Shown here: positions 19,970-32,232 of the stretch, one piece after another
Layout: every line of letters begins with the position of its first letter
How positions within the stretch are numbered: position 1 is the first letter of the stretch
Origin: Peronospora farinosa
Taxonomy: Eukaryota > Oomycota > Peronosporomycetes > Peronosporales > Peronosporaceae
Length of the DNA stretch: 64,000 bases
Direction of reading: 5' to 3'
Assembly: GCA_947646735.1 (NCBI GenBank)
Contig: CANTFK010000752.1
Span: 248,001-312,000, forward strand
Notes under the pieces: model-generated
The model's input: only the letters and a program-made list of their open reading frames with translations
Told to the model about the DNA's origin: nothing
Database searches by the model: none
Made by a program: the position numbers and the translations under genes

Positions 19970-22900
19970 CCAGCTGGTGCTGCTTCACATAAACAGCCAA
20001 CATCCTAGGCACGTCGACGCGCAAAGCGTTAACAGGATACCATAAGTCAAAGCTCGTTGGGTACTTTCCACTGGACAAGGATTTGGAGCTTTCGCTTCAC
20101 CAACCGATGAGCCAACAGCCCTCCAACAAGGAAGCGCGTGTTCCCTTTCGCGTCCACCAATATAGGTGGCGCCTGATAGGAGTGGCGATTACGCTTACCT
20201 ACTCGCGGCTGCCTACCCTGCTGCTGTTCAGTCGCAGGCTGAGGCCGCTGCGCTGAAGAGGCAGGTGACTGATCACTAGAGTCAAGTCTCGCGGCTGACT
20301 TCGGATCTGCGCGATGTGAGGGACCGTCAGGGGTATGTCCGCCTGAAGCTCCGTTTGGACATTTTAGAGCGACTGGTGATGAGAGACCTGTGTCAAGCGC
20401 GAAGTCCTCCTCGGTCGCCGAGTCTTCTATCGCTTCGTTCGTATACGGAGAGCCTATCGTCTTTCTCGTCGCCTGATCGGCCGCGACGCTCGACTCAAAG
20501 TCGACGTCACCATCGGTCTCGTTAGATTGATGTGGATATGTGATCTCTTGTGGATCAACATATCGTTTCAGACGACCCACGTAAAATACGGGGTGCGTCT
20601 TCATATACGGTGGGAGAGTGAGCCTATAATTCAGGTCTCCAACCTCCTCGACCACTGTAAAGGGCCCAATGAATCGGGTCAATAGCTTAGTATTACCACC
20701 AGGTAGTACAGAAATTGCATGTTTAGGTAGGGTAGCAGTACTTTAATTGCACTTTGTCCCCCACACTAAAGTGTTCATTGTTTTTGCGACCATGCTGGTC
20801 TGCATATTGTTCTTGCTTGTCCTGTGCGCTTGCCATTGCGTCACGGACTTTACGTGTGATGGCTAATCGCTCATTCACGAAGCGCTGAGCTTCGCTCACG
20901 CTTTTAGCATCCAGATCGCCTATGACGCCTCCAAGAGGTCGTTCATGGGTCGACGCTGTTGATAACATTGAGGTGTTATCGTCAAGGAGCACAGGCATTT
21001 CTTGACGTGCCTCCTCTGTGACACCTATAGGTGTCGTGACCACTGCTAAACTAGCAGTGTCACTAGGTCAACCTTGGCCCTCTTTGGCATTCGCACCGAG
21101 CGAAGTGAGGGGCCCTCCCTCACTAAGACTCGGGCTGCGTGCAAACGAGACTGGCGTTCGAGGATGACGCAGTCCGTTAATGTAAAACGGTGTTTCACCC
21201 GTACTGGCGTGAACACTGTTATTAATAGCGAACTCCACGAATGGCCATTGCTTGCTCCATACCTTAGAAGTCGCTACAGTACGCAACACATCCGCCACAA
21301 CTCGATTGGCCCGTTCTGTTTGGCCATCGGTCTGGGGATGATCAGCGGTTGACATGTGGAGCTTGCTACCCAGCAGCTCGAACACATGTCGCCAAAAACC
21401 CGACGTAAAACGCGGATCCCGGTCCGATACTATAAACTCGGGCATCCCGTGTAGTCGATACACGTGATCCAGAAACAAGAGGGCAGCCTTTTTTCCTGAG
21501 ATCTTGGTGCTACATGGTGCCAAATGCACCATCTTGCTCAGTCTGTCTACAAAGACGACGAGCCCCGTCCTGCCTTTATGGTCAGGCGGTAAGCCAAACA
21601 TGAAGTCCAAACTGACCGACTTCCAACAACCCGTCGGAATCGGCAGTGGCTTCAGTGGCGCACTGTTTGAAGGTGCAGGCTTAATGCGCTGACACTCTTC
21701 ACAAGAGCGAATATAGTTGGCCACCCACCGATATAGGTGGGGCCACCAAAATTCCTCTGACACTCGTAAGAATGTCTTTTCACGGCCCAGATGCCCACTA
21801 GATGGCGCATCATGGCACTCGTGAAGTATCATCAGCTTGAGATCTGTGTCATGAGGGACATAGATTCTCAAGGGATCACAGGGTGACAGTTGATGCCATA
21901 ACAGACCATCACTGTAACTAAAGCGATTTAGATTTGCTTTGAGGTGCGAAGGAAGGGTAACCTTTCGTCCACCAAAATGATCCAACAGCAGGCGACAATA
22001 TTCGTCCTGACTGTAACACTCCTTTATATCGGAGGCCTTTGAGCTCGTCACATGGTAGGCCTTCATGGCTGCCAGTGTTGACGACTCCACTTCTGCTTTC
22101 GCACGAGACACACTTTCGTGGTGTCTTGCCTCGAAGTCTGGTCTGCGCGATAACGCGTCAGCCAAGACATTCGACTTACCCGGCTTATATTCAACTTTGA
22201 AATTAAATTCAGAGAATAATGTTAGCCATCTTGCCATTCTCGGCGAGAGGTGCGGTGAACTTATAGCGGTCCTCAGTGATGCGTGTTCCGTATAAACCAC
22301 AAAAGATTCGGTGCCCAAGAGGTGCACCTAAAACTTCACAAGGGCATACTTGATTGAAAGTAGCTCCTTGTCATGCACAGGGTAATTCAGCTCGGCAGCT
22401 TTTAAAAGCCGATACTGATAAGAAATGACACGGTCAACGCCGTTGTCATCCTTCTGCATGAGCGCGCTGACGATTGCAAAATTGCTTGCATCGAAGACGA
22501 CGCTAAAGGCTTATCCGCGTCTGGCAATGCCAAGACCGGTGCCTCTACAAGAGATTGCTTCACTGAAGTGAACGCATCTTCTTGTTCCTTTGACCAAGTC
22601 CATTCTGTATCCTTTTTCAAAAGGTCAGACAATGGCTTAGTCTGCTCCGCTTAATTCTTGCTGTACTTATGCAAGTAATTAGCGAGCCCAAGTAATTGGC
22701 GCAGATCCTTCACATGACGTGGGACTGGCCATTCCTTTACAGCCTTTACCTTTTCTGGGTCTGCTCGTACACCATGTGCACCAACAATGCAGCCCAGTAT
22801 AGGTATTTCGGGGACCCCTATGACGCAGTTTTGCAAGTTTACGTATAATTGGGCGTCACCCAAAGTCTGCAACACAGCGTCTAAATGACGCTTGTGCGAC

Positions 22901-23443
22901 TCGATTGCGCTCAGACCGTCCTCCGCCCTACTATGCACGAATACATCGTCAAAGTAATGGGGCGCGTAGGCACGGTGCTGACGCATGAGCCACCACTCGG
23001 TTGAATGTTGCCGGGGAATTTTTCAATCCTTGTGGCATCACAAGCCACTCCCACAGCATACCGCTTGGGGTTCTTACTGCCGTATTGGCTACACCAGTAT
23101 CTCTCATGAGAACTTGATAGTAGCCATCCTTCAGATCCAACGCGGAAAAGATAGTTGACTTTCCTATGGAGTTCAACAAGACATCTTTCCGCGGGATCGG
23201 CATTTGAGCCGGAATGGTGGTCGTGTTCAGCTTATTATAACATAAACCAAGCACCATCCACCTGTTGCTTTACGCACACAGAAGGTCGGGCTGCAGTGAG
23301 GCGACTTGCTCTCACGTACATGTCCCGCCTTGGCTCGCTTGTCGAAGAACTCATCGATGTAACCGACTTGGTCCTTCGGCAATGCCATTGCCTGGTCACA
23401 CAATATTTGGTGCCAGGCTCCAGGTCAATCTCGTGCCTTATAC
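19970..23443 (-). pseudogene. pol: pol of element B (RT, RNase H, integrase, chromodomain), broken
   Basis: From 23443 down: RT starting at the RHEIDLEPGTKY region, LKDGYYQVLM, WLVMPQGLKNSPATF, YFDDVFVHSR (about 22940), RNase H (22630-22140, with VVYTEHASLRT), then a 419-codon frame 22327-21068 with integrase: HDAPSSGHLGREK, CEECQRIKPAP, catalytic Asp in SLDFMFGL, Asp in SDRDPRF and Glu in TERANRV. Next come MTRFIGPFTVVEEVGDLNYR and THPVFYVGRLKRY (20682-20570), a Ser/Pro-rich linker, and a chromodomain from about 20170. A two-base loss near 20062 frameshifts the chromodomain after LVQWK. Further frame breaks are near 21068, 22330, 22640 and 23000. Confidence 0.9.
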
Positions 23444-23807
23444 CCCTGACGGTCCCTCACATCGCGCAGATCCGAAGTCAGCCGCGAGACTTGACTCTAG
23501 TGATCAGTCACCTGCCTCTTCAGCGCAGCGACCCAGCCTGCGACTGAACAGCAGCAGGGTAGGCAGCCGCGAGTAGGTGGGCGTAATCGCCACTCCTATC
23601 AGGCGCCACCTACATTGGTGGACGCGAAAGGGAACACCCGCTTCCTTGTTGGAAGGCTGTTGGCCCACCGGTTTGCGAAGCAAAAGCTCCAAATCCTTGT
23701 CTAGTGGAAGGGATACCCGGAGAGTTTTGACTCTTGGTAATCGGATCGACGCGTTACGTGTCGACGTGCCTGGGCTGGTGGCTGCTTACGAGCAGAAGCA
23801 CCAGCCG
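23441..23807 (+). repeat. inverted fragment of the family B chromodomain region
   Basis: The reverse complement, diverged, of about 19970-20338. On the plus strand it codes the end of family B pol: DGPSHRADPKSAARLD, a knob of basic residues, FLVGRLL, WKGYPESFDSW and DVPGLVAAYEQKH. This keeps the part of the chromodomain that is frameshifted in element B itself (one TAG remains near 23702). It is joined at 23440/23441 to the RT of B and at 23807/23808 to the protease of A4. Confidence 0.8.
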
Positions 23808-26800
23808 TATGCTGAAACGCTACAAGCGCAAGAAAGTGATATTATCACGTTAGCCTCGCGCCTGGTGTACGGGTCACCATCTCTAGAGTTTCACTAGAGT
23901 TAGGCGAAAGTTTTTGGACTTCGATAGCATCAAATATGTCTTGTAGAATAGACACATGATCTCATGCTTGGTATGGTCTGGCTGGAACGCCACGAGCATA
24001 CGAGCATGTATCGTTTGGAGGTCCAACCCTTAAGCGCCAAGCACAACGCTCCTATAAAAGCTGTAAAAAGTCATGAACCCACCTTCGCTAAGTAACTAAA
24101 GCGCTATTGGCGCGAGCTATTAAAATGTAGATTAGTTTGCTGGATATCGGTGTGTCTAAGTTTCTAGAAACCCATATCATTAATAGTGGTGTCGATCTAT
24201 GCTCATTGACACCTAGTGAGACGTCACGTACTCCTTTGAGTGAAACTCATAGTGCTATTGAGACATAAGATGTCAGTAATATTATCGACTCTCTTATAAA
24301 GAAAATGAAGGTCGATGACCTTATTAGTGATACTAGCTACGATAAAGATTCACTGGATGTCGATAATGACATCGGCTCTCGTATAGAGCAAGTGAAGGTT
24401 GATGACATTGTTACTGATGTCGCCTGTTAGAATGACTCACTGGATGCTGGTCATGACATCGGCTTTCGTATAGAGAAGGTTAAGTTCGAGAAGGCTATCG
24501 ACCTTAGGGATGATGGTATCCCAAGTACTTCAAAAGGTACGGTCTCGTCAATGAGACGGCAGCGTCGCCAGATGGAGGCTGCGAGACGCCAAGCGTCTGT
24601 TTTATCACGTGATACCGTCAGTGACCAGTTGTACACCCTGGTCAACGGAGTGACAGGTGATGTAGATGGTGAGGTTGACCTTGAGGCCCTCCCATCACTA
24701 AGTGCTCTCAGAGAGCTAGAAATGTCTGTGGATGAATTTCATTAAGCCTTGAAGGCTGGGGATCTATACGATATGGTGGTCATTCGACCGAGCCTCGAGT
24801 TGAACGCATCCTCGCTTGTCGATGCGACAGTCCTTGAAGATACAAAGGCGGCACTTAGTGCATGTAGTGGATTATCTATCTTGAAGAACCCGTCGGATCA
24901 CTACTATCCTTTGTTTAATAATTTAAAGGACGTGGTGTGATTGATCCACCGTCGGTTCTACCTCCTGGTAGAGGTGTACGTCATGAGATTGACTTGGTTC
25001 CTGGAACAAAATGCTGCATAACACGGCAGTGGCCTTTACCCAAAGAACACTGTGACGTCATTGACGAGTTCTTTCGTGCAAGCACGCAGCGAGTATGGTG
25101 CGCGAGAGCAAATCTACGCACTCGACACCTACTTTCTGTGTTAAGAAACCCAATGGTAAGTGGCGTATTGTTCAAGCTTATCATTAGATCAACGCAGCCA
25201 CTATACCTACACAGACGCCATTTCCAAGGAAGGATGTTATCCAGAACAATATGGTCGTTGTACCATGTACAATGCGCTCGACCTAGTCGATGGTTATTAC
25301 CAATTGCTCATGCGAGCTAGCGATATTTCGCTCACTGCTGTTAGTACTCCGAGCGGTATGCTCTGGGAGTGGTTGGTGATGCCCCAGGGGCTATCGAATG
25401 ATCCGGCTACGTTTAACCGGTTGGTGACGCAATTGTTTCGACCCCATCGAAGTTATGCACAGACGTACTTTGATGACATTTTTACTTACACAAGTACAGC
25501 AAGATTACGCTGATATGGCTCGGCCATTATCCAATCTCCTCAAAAAGGATGTGGATTGGTGTTGGCATGCCGAACATGAGGATGTTTTTCAAGCGGTGAA
25601 GGCTAGCCTTCTTCATGCTCCTATTTTGGCTTTGCCAGCCCCTGACCGACCGTTTAGCGTCGTCTGCGACGCGTCGGATTTTGACATTGGCAGTGCTCTG
25701 TTACAAACAGATGATGAAGGCCGTGAGCGTGTGATCGCTTTTGAATCTCGCCAGCTGAAAGCTGCAGAAAAGAATTATCCAGTTCATGACAAAGAGCTAC
25801 TTGCGATGAAGTATGCTCTAGTCAAATTCAGAGTTCATCTTCTGGGCCGAAGCCTTTTGTGATCTATACCGATCATGCGTCGTTACGCACTGCGACTCAA
25901 TGGCCGCATATCTCGCAGAGAATGGCCAGATGGCTGTCATTCTTTGCCGAATATAATTTCGAGGTAAAATATAAGCCGGGCAAGCGAAATGCTTTGGCTG
26001 ATGCGTTGTCACGCAGACCTGACTATGATCTTGCTCATGTTACGACGTTGTCGTCTTCTATCACCGATATCATTGGATCGGCGTATGCTACAGATGATCA
26101 CTGTATAGCGTTGCTACATGATATTGGCAGTGAGGAGTTTAAAGACTCGGACATTAAATTGTCGGCACGATTACGTGCGAGCCTCCATTGATATTCTATC
26201 GATCAGGGGCTGTTATACTATCGTACAGATGTGGCGGATCCTCCGCGTATTGTGGTTCCTCACGACGAGGACCTGAAGTATCTTATCCTCTATGAGGTAC
26301 ATGACACCGCCATCGGTGGTCATTTGGGTCGTGAAAAGACCTATGGGGCAATATGCCAACGTTATTGGTGGCCCAAATTATATAAATGGGTGAGCACATA
26401 TGTGCGTACGCGTGAAACGTGTCAACGGGTGATACTCTCGCCCCATTCGGCAGCGCCGCTGGCTAGTTCGCCTATTCCCACTGGTTGTTGGGAGTCTACT
26501 AGTATGGATTTGTGTTTGGGTGGTGGAATGGGTCTTATTAAATTGCTGATGTGAAATCGACTCTCAACAGGCACGCGGACTACCGAACAGCGGAGGGGGA
26601 CACCCGATCCGTGTTAAAAGCCTTCCTCACCTTGTATACCCGTTGGTTGGGCGGGTCGCACTCTTCTCGGTGGACTTGAATCGATGTTGATCCGAATTGT
26701 GTCAGGGTTAGGGGATTTGGTAATCGTGTGAAAATTTTTAAATGATCGGCCGGTACTTGTTTGTTGATCTTTCCAATAGATCCAAATGATCCAATAAGGC

Positions 26801-27157
26801 GAAGCTTGAATCTTCTGACCACTTGATCCGTCCTGCACTTGCTTTGCCTTATCTTACTTGTTATATTTGCTAACTATTTCAATTTGATTCGTTGTATTGA
26901 GAATTTTTTCGCCTGGCTAAACAATTTAGGGTAAACTTGTAGTCGATACCTCGGCGTTGGGAGGCCAGATATCCTGCCCGTAATGGAGAAGTCAACACGT
27001 GTATTCTAAAGTAAATTGAACTCTGTTTCATGTTAACCCAATCAAATGCCAAAACCTATGATCTTGACTTTCTGTAGCCCAGGATATACTTCCACGTGTC
27101 GCTTCTTGAAAAATAAATTTGGTCTCGTTATGTGGTTCACTTCAGACACCGTCGTGA

Positions 27158-27330
27158 TCTCGTCGATCCGGATAGATTCCGGATCGATCTGCAACTGGGT
27201 ACGAATTTCTATCCATATTTCGGACCGAGGTTGCGGATCGATATGTAACCAATTACGAATCTCGATCCAAATTTCGGATCGAAGTTACGGATCGATATGT
27301 AACTAGGGTACGAATCACGATCCAGGAATC
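27158..27330. repeat. tandem repeat of about 55 bp in the nested insertion
   Basis: About three imperfect units with the core GGATCGATMTGYAAC and ACGAATYTCKATCCA. They occupy the longest frame in the insertion, giving a repeated GSICN...RISI pattern that is probably not a gene. Confidence 0.7.
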
Positions 27331-27395
27331 ATCGATCCTAATCCTGTCCGTCGATCCTTAATCGTCAATCCAGATTCGTCGATTTAGAATTGACG

Positions 27396-27705
27396 TGTAA
27401 TGGGGCAACCTATTACATAAGTAGATGTAGGAGCAATACACAATTACATAAGGAGGCATAAGGCAGTATCCGATTAGCGGATACTGCACGTCATTATATT
27501 ATTGTTTTTTGTTGTGGTGCCAGACCCAATAATTAACCAATGATTAATTGACTTCCATATTGAGTGGTTCCCATAAGCTAGGGAACATATTCGCACTTAC
27601 TGCGTATTAAAACAAAAATGAGACAGAGATATATTTACGAGTTAATTAAAGCGCTTCCTTAACGACTTTAAGTGTAAGACGGTAGCGGGACCTTAGCCCG
27701 TAACA
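27396..27705 (+). repeat. 310-bp solo LTR with 5-bp target duplication
   Basis: Starts TGTAATGGGGC, ends AGCCCGTAACA, and is flanked by TGACG at 27391-27395 and 27706-27710. The termini resemble the other Ty3 LTRs here. It is the innermost of three nested insertions. Confidence 0.85.
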
Positions 27706-28771
27706 TGACGATTCGTCGATTTTGATCCAGTCCGTCGATCTAAATTCGTCGATCCGGTATTGACCTTCTATCCGGTCTTTTCGGATCGCGACTGTTGTAA
27801 GTGGACCACACCCACAACACTTTTTATCTGATTTTTTGTGTTCTTGGACCCGTTTCTCCTTCTTTCAACCGTCCCATACGGCTTATTGACCTATCAGAGA
27901 GCGAGATCCCGAATAAATGGTGTTCACTTGATCACATTACCACATTTGGCCTACCGAAAGACTCGCATGGACAAACGAATATTGTGGTCTTTGTTGACCG
28001 TTTGAGCAATATGGCTCACTTAGCCGCTGTGTCAGACTCGATCGATGGTCGGAGCTGTTTATCGGTCGAGTTTTTCGCCAACATGACTTGCCAGTGGCAA
28101 TTGTCTCTGACCGTGATCATCGTTTTACGAGTAAATTTGGAAGTCCGTCTTTCAGGTGCAAGGCACCCGATTAGACATGTCCACAGCAGATCATCCGCAG
28201 ACCGATGGGCAAACCGAACGCGTGAATCGCGTTGTTGAAGATATCCTCCGCAGCGTTTGTGCTGAAACGCCTCAGCGATGGAGCTCTATGCTCCCTGTAG
28301 TTAAGTTTGCACTAAATAACTCCGTGCAAGCCTCTACCGGCTACACTCCGTGCTATGTGAATGTTCTCACACACTCACGCGTTCCGTTAACGCTACCACC
28401 GAGTGGTGCTGGGCTTGGTGGGGGAGAGGTTGCCGATCGGCTTGCTGATGTCATCCCTGATACTGTTAAGAAACAGGTGAACGCGTTTCTGCAATTGCGA
28501 CTGAACATCTTACGACACGTGCAAGACGCAATGGCTGATAGCCAAGACAAACAAAAAGAATATGCGGATGCTAATGAAAGAAGTTGTATTAATGATTATG
28601 AGGTCGGAGACCAAGTATTATTGAATGCTAAAAATCTACCTACCAATGTAGTATCTGCTGTCTTTAAGACGAAGTTGCGTCCGCGCTTTATCGGACCCTT
28701 TACGGTCATTGCCAAGAAAGGCACAGCGTATACGCTTATTTTGCGCGCAAATTGCGTACACATCCTGTGTT

Positions 28772-29640
28772 CTACATCGGCATGCTGAAACCATATCGGG
28801 ATCCGTCCCAAATAGACACTAAGGCGCTTGCGCCGAGTTCATCGGCATTGTCGCGGGGCGAATCATCTTCAACTAACATGCCAAGCTGACCCTGCACTAG
28901 GGTTCGGCTCTCTTCCAGTGACTCAAGAAGGGAATTTATCGACTGCCTCTCCTCACGCAGGGACCGCATCTCTTGAACAAGCTCGGCATGAGCTTGTGCC
29001 GATGCGCCGGCCTCCTCCGGCTTTGCTCGATGGGCAAGGGAACCTTCAGTTCCATGTGGAGCGTCTACTGCAGAAGCGTCGCCGCCATGGTCAAAACCAT
29101 TATTTGGTAAAGTGGCGGGGTTATCCCGAGTCGTGGAACTCGTGGGAGTTTGAGACTCCCCTTCGGCAGGACTGCCCATACGCCGTGGACGTTTTCGTCG
29201 TGCGCAGGGCCAACCTGTTGGCGATGACGCTTTTCACCAGTAGTGGTGGGGGTAGGCGAGTTATCGGCCTCGGTCTGTCGTGAACTCGCGGCGCCAGGAG
29301 TAGCCAAAGCACTTGAGTGCTGCGTAGAAGACGCATATTGCGTTCGTTGTGACCTCAACTTGCCTCGAGCCTTCAACTTAATGTAGTCATAATGCAATTT
29401 TTGTTAGAGGCAAACTCTCCCACGTTAGCACTTGCTCGTAGAGCCCACATGCTGCTTAAACGTCGCGCGTAGCTCACAAACGGCTAAAGGTAAGATCCTC
29501 TTCCTTCTTGGTTTCTCCTGCGAATAAAAGGATGGGGAAAAATTTTAATGGAGGAACTGGTGCATCACGTGCTTGCTTAGCCAGGCGTACCAAGTACTGG
29601 CTTTGCGTGGTGACTTGTTTTTTAGGTTCCTTGAACAAAG
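28772..29640 (-). pseudogene. antisense reading frame of family A, copy A4, decayed
   Basis: The minus strand, antisense to pol, carries the family A antisense frame: AKQARDAPVPP-like start (about 29590), KRHRQQVGPAHD, MGSPAEGESQTPTSST, AHAELVQEMRSLREER and the C-terminal heptad region. Stops and frameshifts split it into 110- and 135-codon pieces, and the upstream third is not recognisable. It is the third copy in this window with the same order. Confidence 0.6.
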
Positions 29641-29829
29641 AGCCGTTCGCGTAGCGATATCCTTTGGTGAAGTGGCCTCATGTCCAGTGGCCCACCCTGA
29701 TAAAGATTGACCAGATACATTCTTAAGGCGCTCTTCCAGAAAGTAGTTTGTACTTATATTGTCGGTGACCCTAACTTTTTCTATACTCTTTGATAGGCGC
29801 TTTGCGCTTATCTGTTGGTCAACGGTCCG

Positions 29830-30432
29830 TTGTTGTTGCTAATCAAGCAGGTTGTTAATCGCCGCCGTTGACGATACATTTACTGTATTCTCAATTCCTT
29901 ATAATGTATGTTTAACATCGATTCTGTTAATAAAAGAGGTATTTTATGTGAATGATCTTACGAGATATCAGTAATACCTATAACTATCGGTATTGATTTC
30001 AAACGGATACAATAGTACTAAGTACAACATACCCTGATGATTGGGAAATGCCATATCTAATTAACAGATGATGTCATACTATAATTACTATTACAGTAAT
30101 TATTTTAAAAATAGAATCAGTTCTCATTTTGACTAGTAGAGATAAAGCCGGTATTGGCTTGTTTCTCTTGTGCACTTCGTGCATTGGTTCGTCGAACCTC
30201 TACGCTTCTAGATTGTTCCTGCAACCCGTGCGTTAGTTATCCGAATTCTTAAGCTTATTGCTTGAGACTCGAAGTCCTTCCTAGTTCTTTAGAACGGGTA
30301 AACTTTGTAGTCATGTAATTAGTTACGTAGAACCAAGTGGCTTTTAGCCGTAAATTTATTTAGTTCTCTAGAACTAAGAGGCTTTCAGCCTAAAGTCTTC
30401 CTCTGACTAAAGAGGTGTGTAGCTCCGCTACA
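29830..30432 (+). repeat. 3' LTR of A4, diverged
   Basis: Family A LTR similarity is clear from about 30110 (TCAGTTCTCATTTTGA) to the end GCTCCGCTACA at 30432. The 5' part is diverged and its start is only approximate. Confidence 0.7.
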
Positions 30433-30541
30433 TTGATACTTTGCCTCTTTTAGATTAAGCACTCATCTCATTTTTACAATGGCAGCTACCCTGCCAGCCG
30501 CTTGTTCTCTGATAGCCTCTCCCAGCCTGCGATACTAAATG

Positions 30542-31071
30542 TGTAATGGGGTTACACGACGGTTTTCGTGTAACCCTAATCTTATCGACTAGGATTCGAT
30601 AATCGATAACGGTGTACGAAGTACATCATGCACAGATGTTTAGACGATACGTCGTCCACTAGCAAGGTCTGCATATAATAATTACTATTATAGTAATTAA
30701 TCTAGTGTAGTGTACTTAGAGTAGGACTATTCATAAAATCTTAAAGCCTAAATAAAATCAGTTCTCCTTTTGAGTTTAAGATCACAAGTCTCTCTGACTT
30801 GTTCTCTTGTGCACTTCATGCGTTGGTTTTCGAAACCTTAAGCTTCTAGCTTGTTCTTGCACTCTGTGCGTTGGTTCTCTGAACCTTAAGCTTATTGCTT
30901 ACAGACTAAAAGTCTCTTTCCTAGTTCCTTAGAACAGGGTGACTTTAAGTCGTTTAATTGGTTCCTTAGAACTAAGTGGCTTTTAGCCTTAACTCTATTT
31001 AGTTCTCTAAAACTAAGAGGCTTCCAGCCGAAAGTCTTCCTCTGGCTAAAGAGCTGTGCAGCTCCGCTACA
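30542..31071 (+). repeat. 5' LTR of A2
   Basis: 530 bp, starting TGTAATGGGGTTACAC and ending CTCCGCTACA. It is shorter than the A1/A3 LTRs because the stretch containing the 13-bp hairpin is missing near 30590. Confidence 0.9.
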
Positions 31072-31073
31072 CT

Positions 31074-31084
31074 TGGTAGCACTT
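31074..31084 (+). other. primer-binding site of A2
   Basis: TGGTAGCACTT two bases after the 5' LTR, identical to those of A1, A3 and family C. Confidence 0.8.
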
Positions 31085-31125
31085 GTAGTCAATCCTACAC
31101 CTGAGTCTTTAAAGACTGACCCTCT

Positions 31126-32133
31126 GTGAGGATGGAAAATCAAAATTATCTCTTTGAGGCACAACGACTCGCCTTCGATAAATTATCTGCGTTCGTCGGG
31201 CCCGATCAAATCGAGGCCTTTTTGGCCCAAGACCCCGAGGTTCTAAATGCTCGTCTTGAGGCTTTTATGCGTTATGAAGCAACGCTCCTCGGGCAGGTCC
31301 ATGACCAGACAGCGTCAGCTGCGCCTACACAGTACATTCCGGTTCCTGTGCCCGATGCAGAGCCAAAGGCTCGCCCACTTGTTTTAAATGTAAAGACCTT
31401 TGAGGGGAAGAAGAGAGAAAATCTTCTCCTCTGGATTCGAAAAGTTGAAATGGCAATGGATGCCGCCATGCTTGTTTCAGATAAGCAACGAGTTGGCTTG
31501 GCCATTTCGAAGCTCGGTGGAAGAGCTAGAGAGTGGGCTGTAACGAGCGATGTATCTGTGAATGCTGCATTCCCCACATGGTAAATGCTTAAAAAGCAAT
31601 TAACTTGCGTGTTTGCACCGCCTAATCAGGCTTATCGTGTGCGCTCACGCTTCCTAGCTACCCGACAGGGTAAGAAATAATTGTCGGACTATGTCCAAGA
31701 GTTGAGAACTCTCATCGCTGCTATGCAGCAGGACCCACTGGCAGAGGAAGTCAGAGTAACCATTTTTATGGAAGGACTTCATACAGAGGTCGCCAGGACG
31801 GAAGTTTTCCGTGTCCAGCCTTCGACTTTCAAGGAGAAAGTAAGCATAGCGTTTAACGCTTAATTTAATTTTAAATCTGCTCGATATGGTCTGCCTTGGT
31901 ATCAATCAAATACCTCTAACAGGGCGGAACCCATGGATCTCAGTCAAGCTGAAGAAGCTGAGCTTCAAGCTGCTGAGCAGCAAGGTAACATCCGTAGATG
32001 TTATATGTGCGGAAGCACTAGGCATCTCCGCCCTAGCTGTCCGTTGCGAAATCAACGTTCAAATCGGCAAAGCCGAAACCCTGCTCCTAGCCAAAAGGCG
32101 AGCACGGCAGCGGAAAACGTCAAATTCCAGTAG
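31126..32133 (+). pseudogene. gag: gag of A2, CCHC nucleocapsid protein, broken
   Basis: Starts at the ATG after the leader ([14 protein letters not shown]). Same length and frame as in A1, ending at TAG 32131-32133 after VKFQ. Contains [26 protein letters not shown] and the knuckle CYMCGSTRHLRPSC (about 32006-32045). In-frame stops occur after FPTW, before LSDYVQEL and after AFNA (about 31861). The first two are shared with A1. Confidence 0.88.
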
Positions 32134-32232
32134 GCGCGGGGCGACCTACTGGTAAAGAACTAAGTTAAGGAACTAAGTTCTGTTGAACCTTTAGGAGGTG
32201 AAGGAAAACAGGGCTTAGCCCCAGGTGGTTCT

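Larger units (their letters stand above)
18393..23443 (-). mobile_element. Ty3/Gypsy chromovirus-like retrotransposon, family B, 5' truncated
   Basis: Minus-strand element with 3' LTR (18393-18995), polypurine tract, an antisense frame region (19100-19806), chromodomain, integrase, RNase H and RT up to about 23440. The gag, protease and 5' LTR are missing. At 23441 the RT is joined to an inverted copy of the chromodomain region of the same family, so the truncation came with an inverted rearrangement. Confidence 0.9.
26520..27944. mobile_element. 1.4-kb insertion in the A4 integrase, unclassified
   Basis: Flanked by TTTGG at 26515-26519 and 27945-27949. Removing the insert and one TTTGG restores the integrase frame (VFGLPKDS, as VFNLSKDS in other copies). 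The insert starts GTGGTGGAATGG and ends ATTACCACA, carries no recognisable gene, and is rich in GATCGAT/TCGTCGATC motifs. It contains a solo LTR of another family (27396-27705). It is probably a non-autonomous element or large solo LTR. Confidence 0.75.
23808..29198 (+). pseudogene. pol: pol of A4, heavily broken
   Basis: Protease remnant (23808-24050), short repeat linker (24295-24480), then RT (24960-25490) ending at SYAQTYFDDIF. A roughly 370-bp deletion joins it to YADMARPLSN. RNase H follows (25510-25990, VVCDASDFDIGSAL, IYTDHASLRT). Integrase runs from 26050 to VFG at 26519, is interrupted, and resumes at 27945 (LPKDSHGQTNIVVFVDRLS) through TADHPQTDGQTERVNR and the GPFTVIAKKG linker to about 28788. 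Chromodomain at 29009-29198 with YLVKWRGYPESWNSW. Stops at 24428-24430 and 24743-24745 are shared with A2. Confidence 0.88.
23808..30432 (+). mobile_element. Ty3/Gypsy family A copy A4, 5' truncated, with nested insertions
   Basis: Plus-strand family A copy lacking the 5' LTR, gag and the protease active site. It starts in the protease at YAETLQAQESD, fused to the family B chromodomain. From about 24285 it is almost identical to A2 (33045-33887), including stop codons, while 23808-24285 is much more diverged. RT is deleted after YFDDIF (about 25490). Integrase is split by a 1425-bp insertion (26520-27944). It ends with chromodomain, remnant antisense region and a diverged 3' LTR. Confidence 0.88.

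Noticed and set aside
27046..27306. Frame in the nested insertion with repeated GSICN
   Set aside because: Follows the tandem repeat only; no transposase or other domain.
30433..30541. Possible short gene between A4 and A2
   Set aside because: Only about 110 bp of spacer, no frame; it separates two LTRs.
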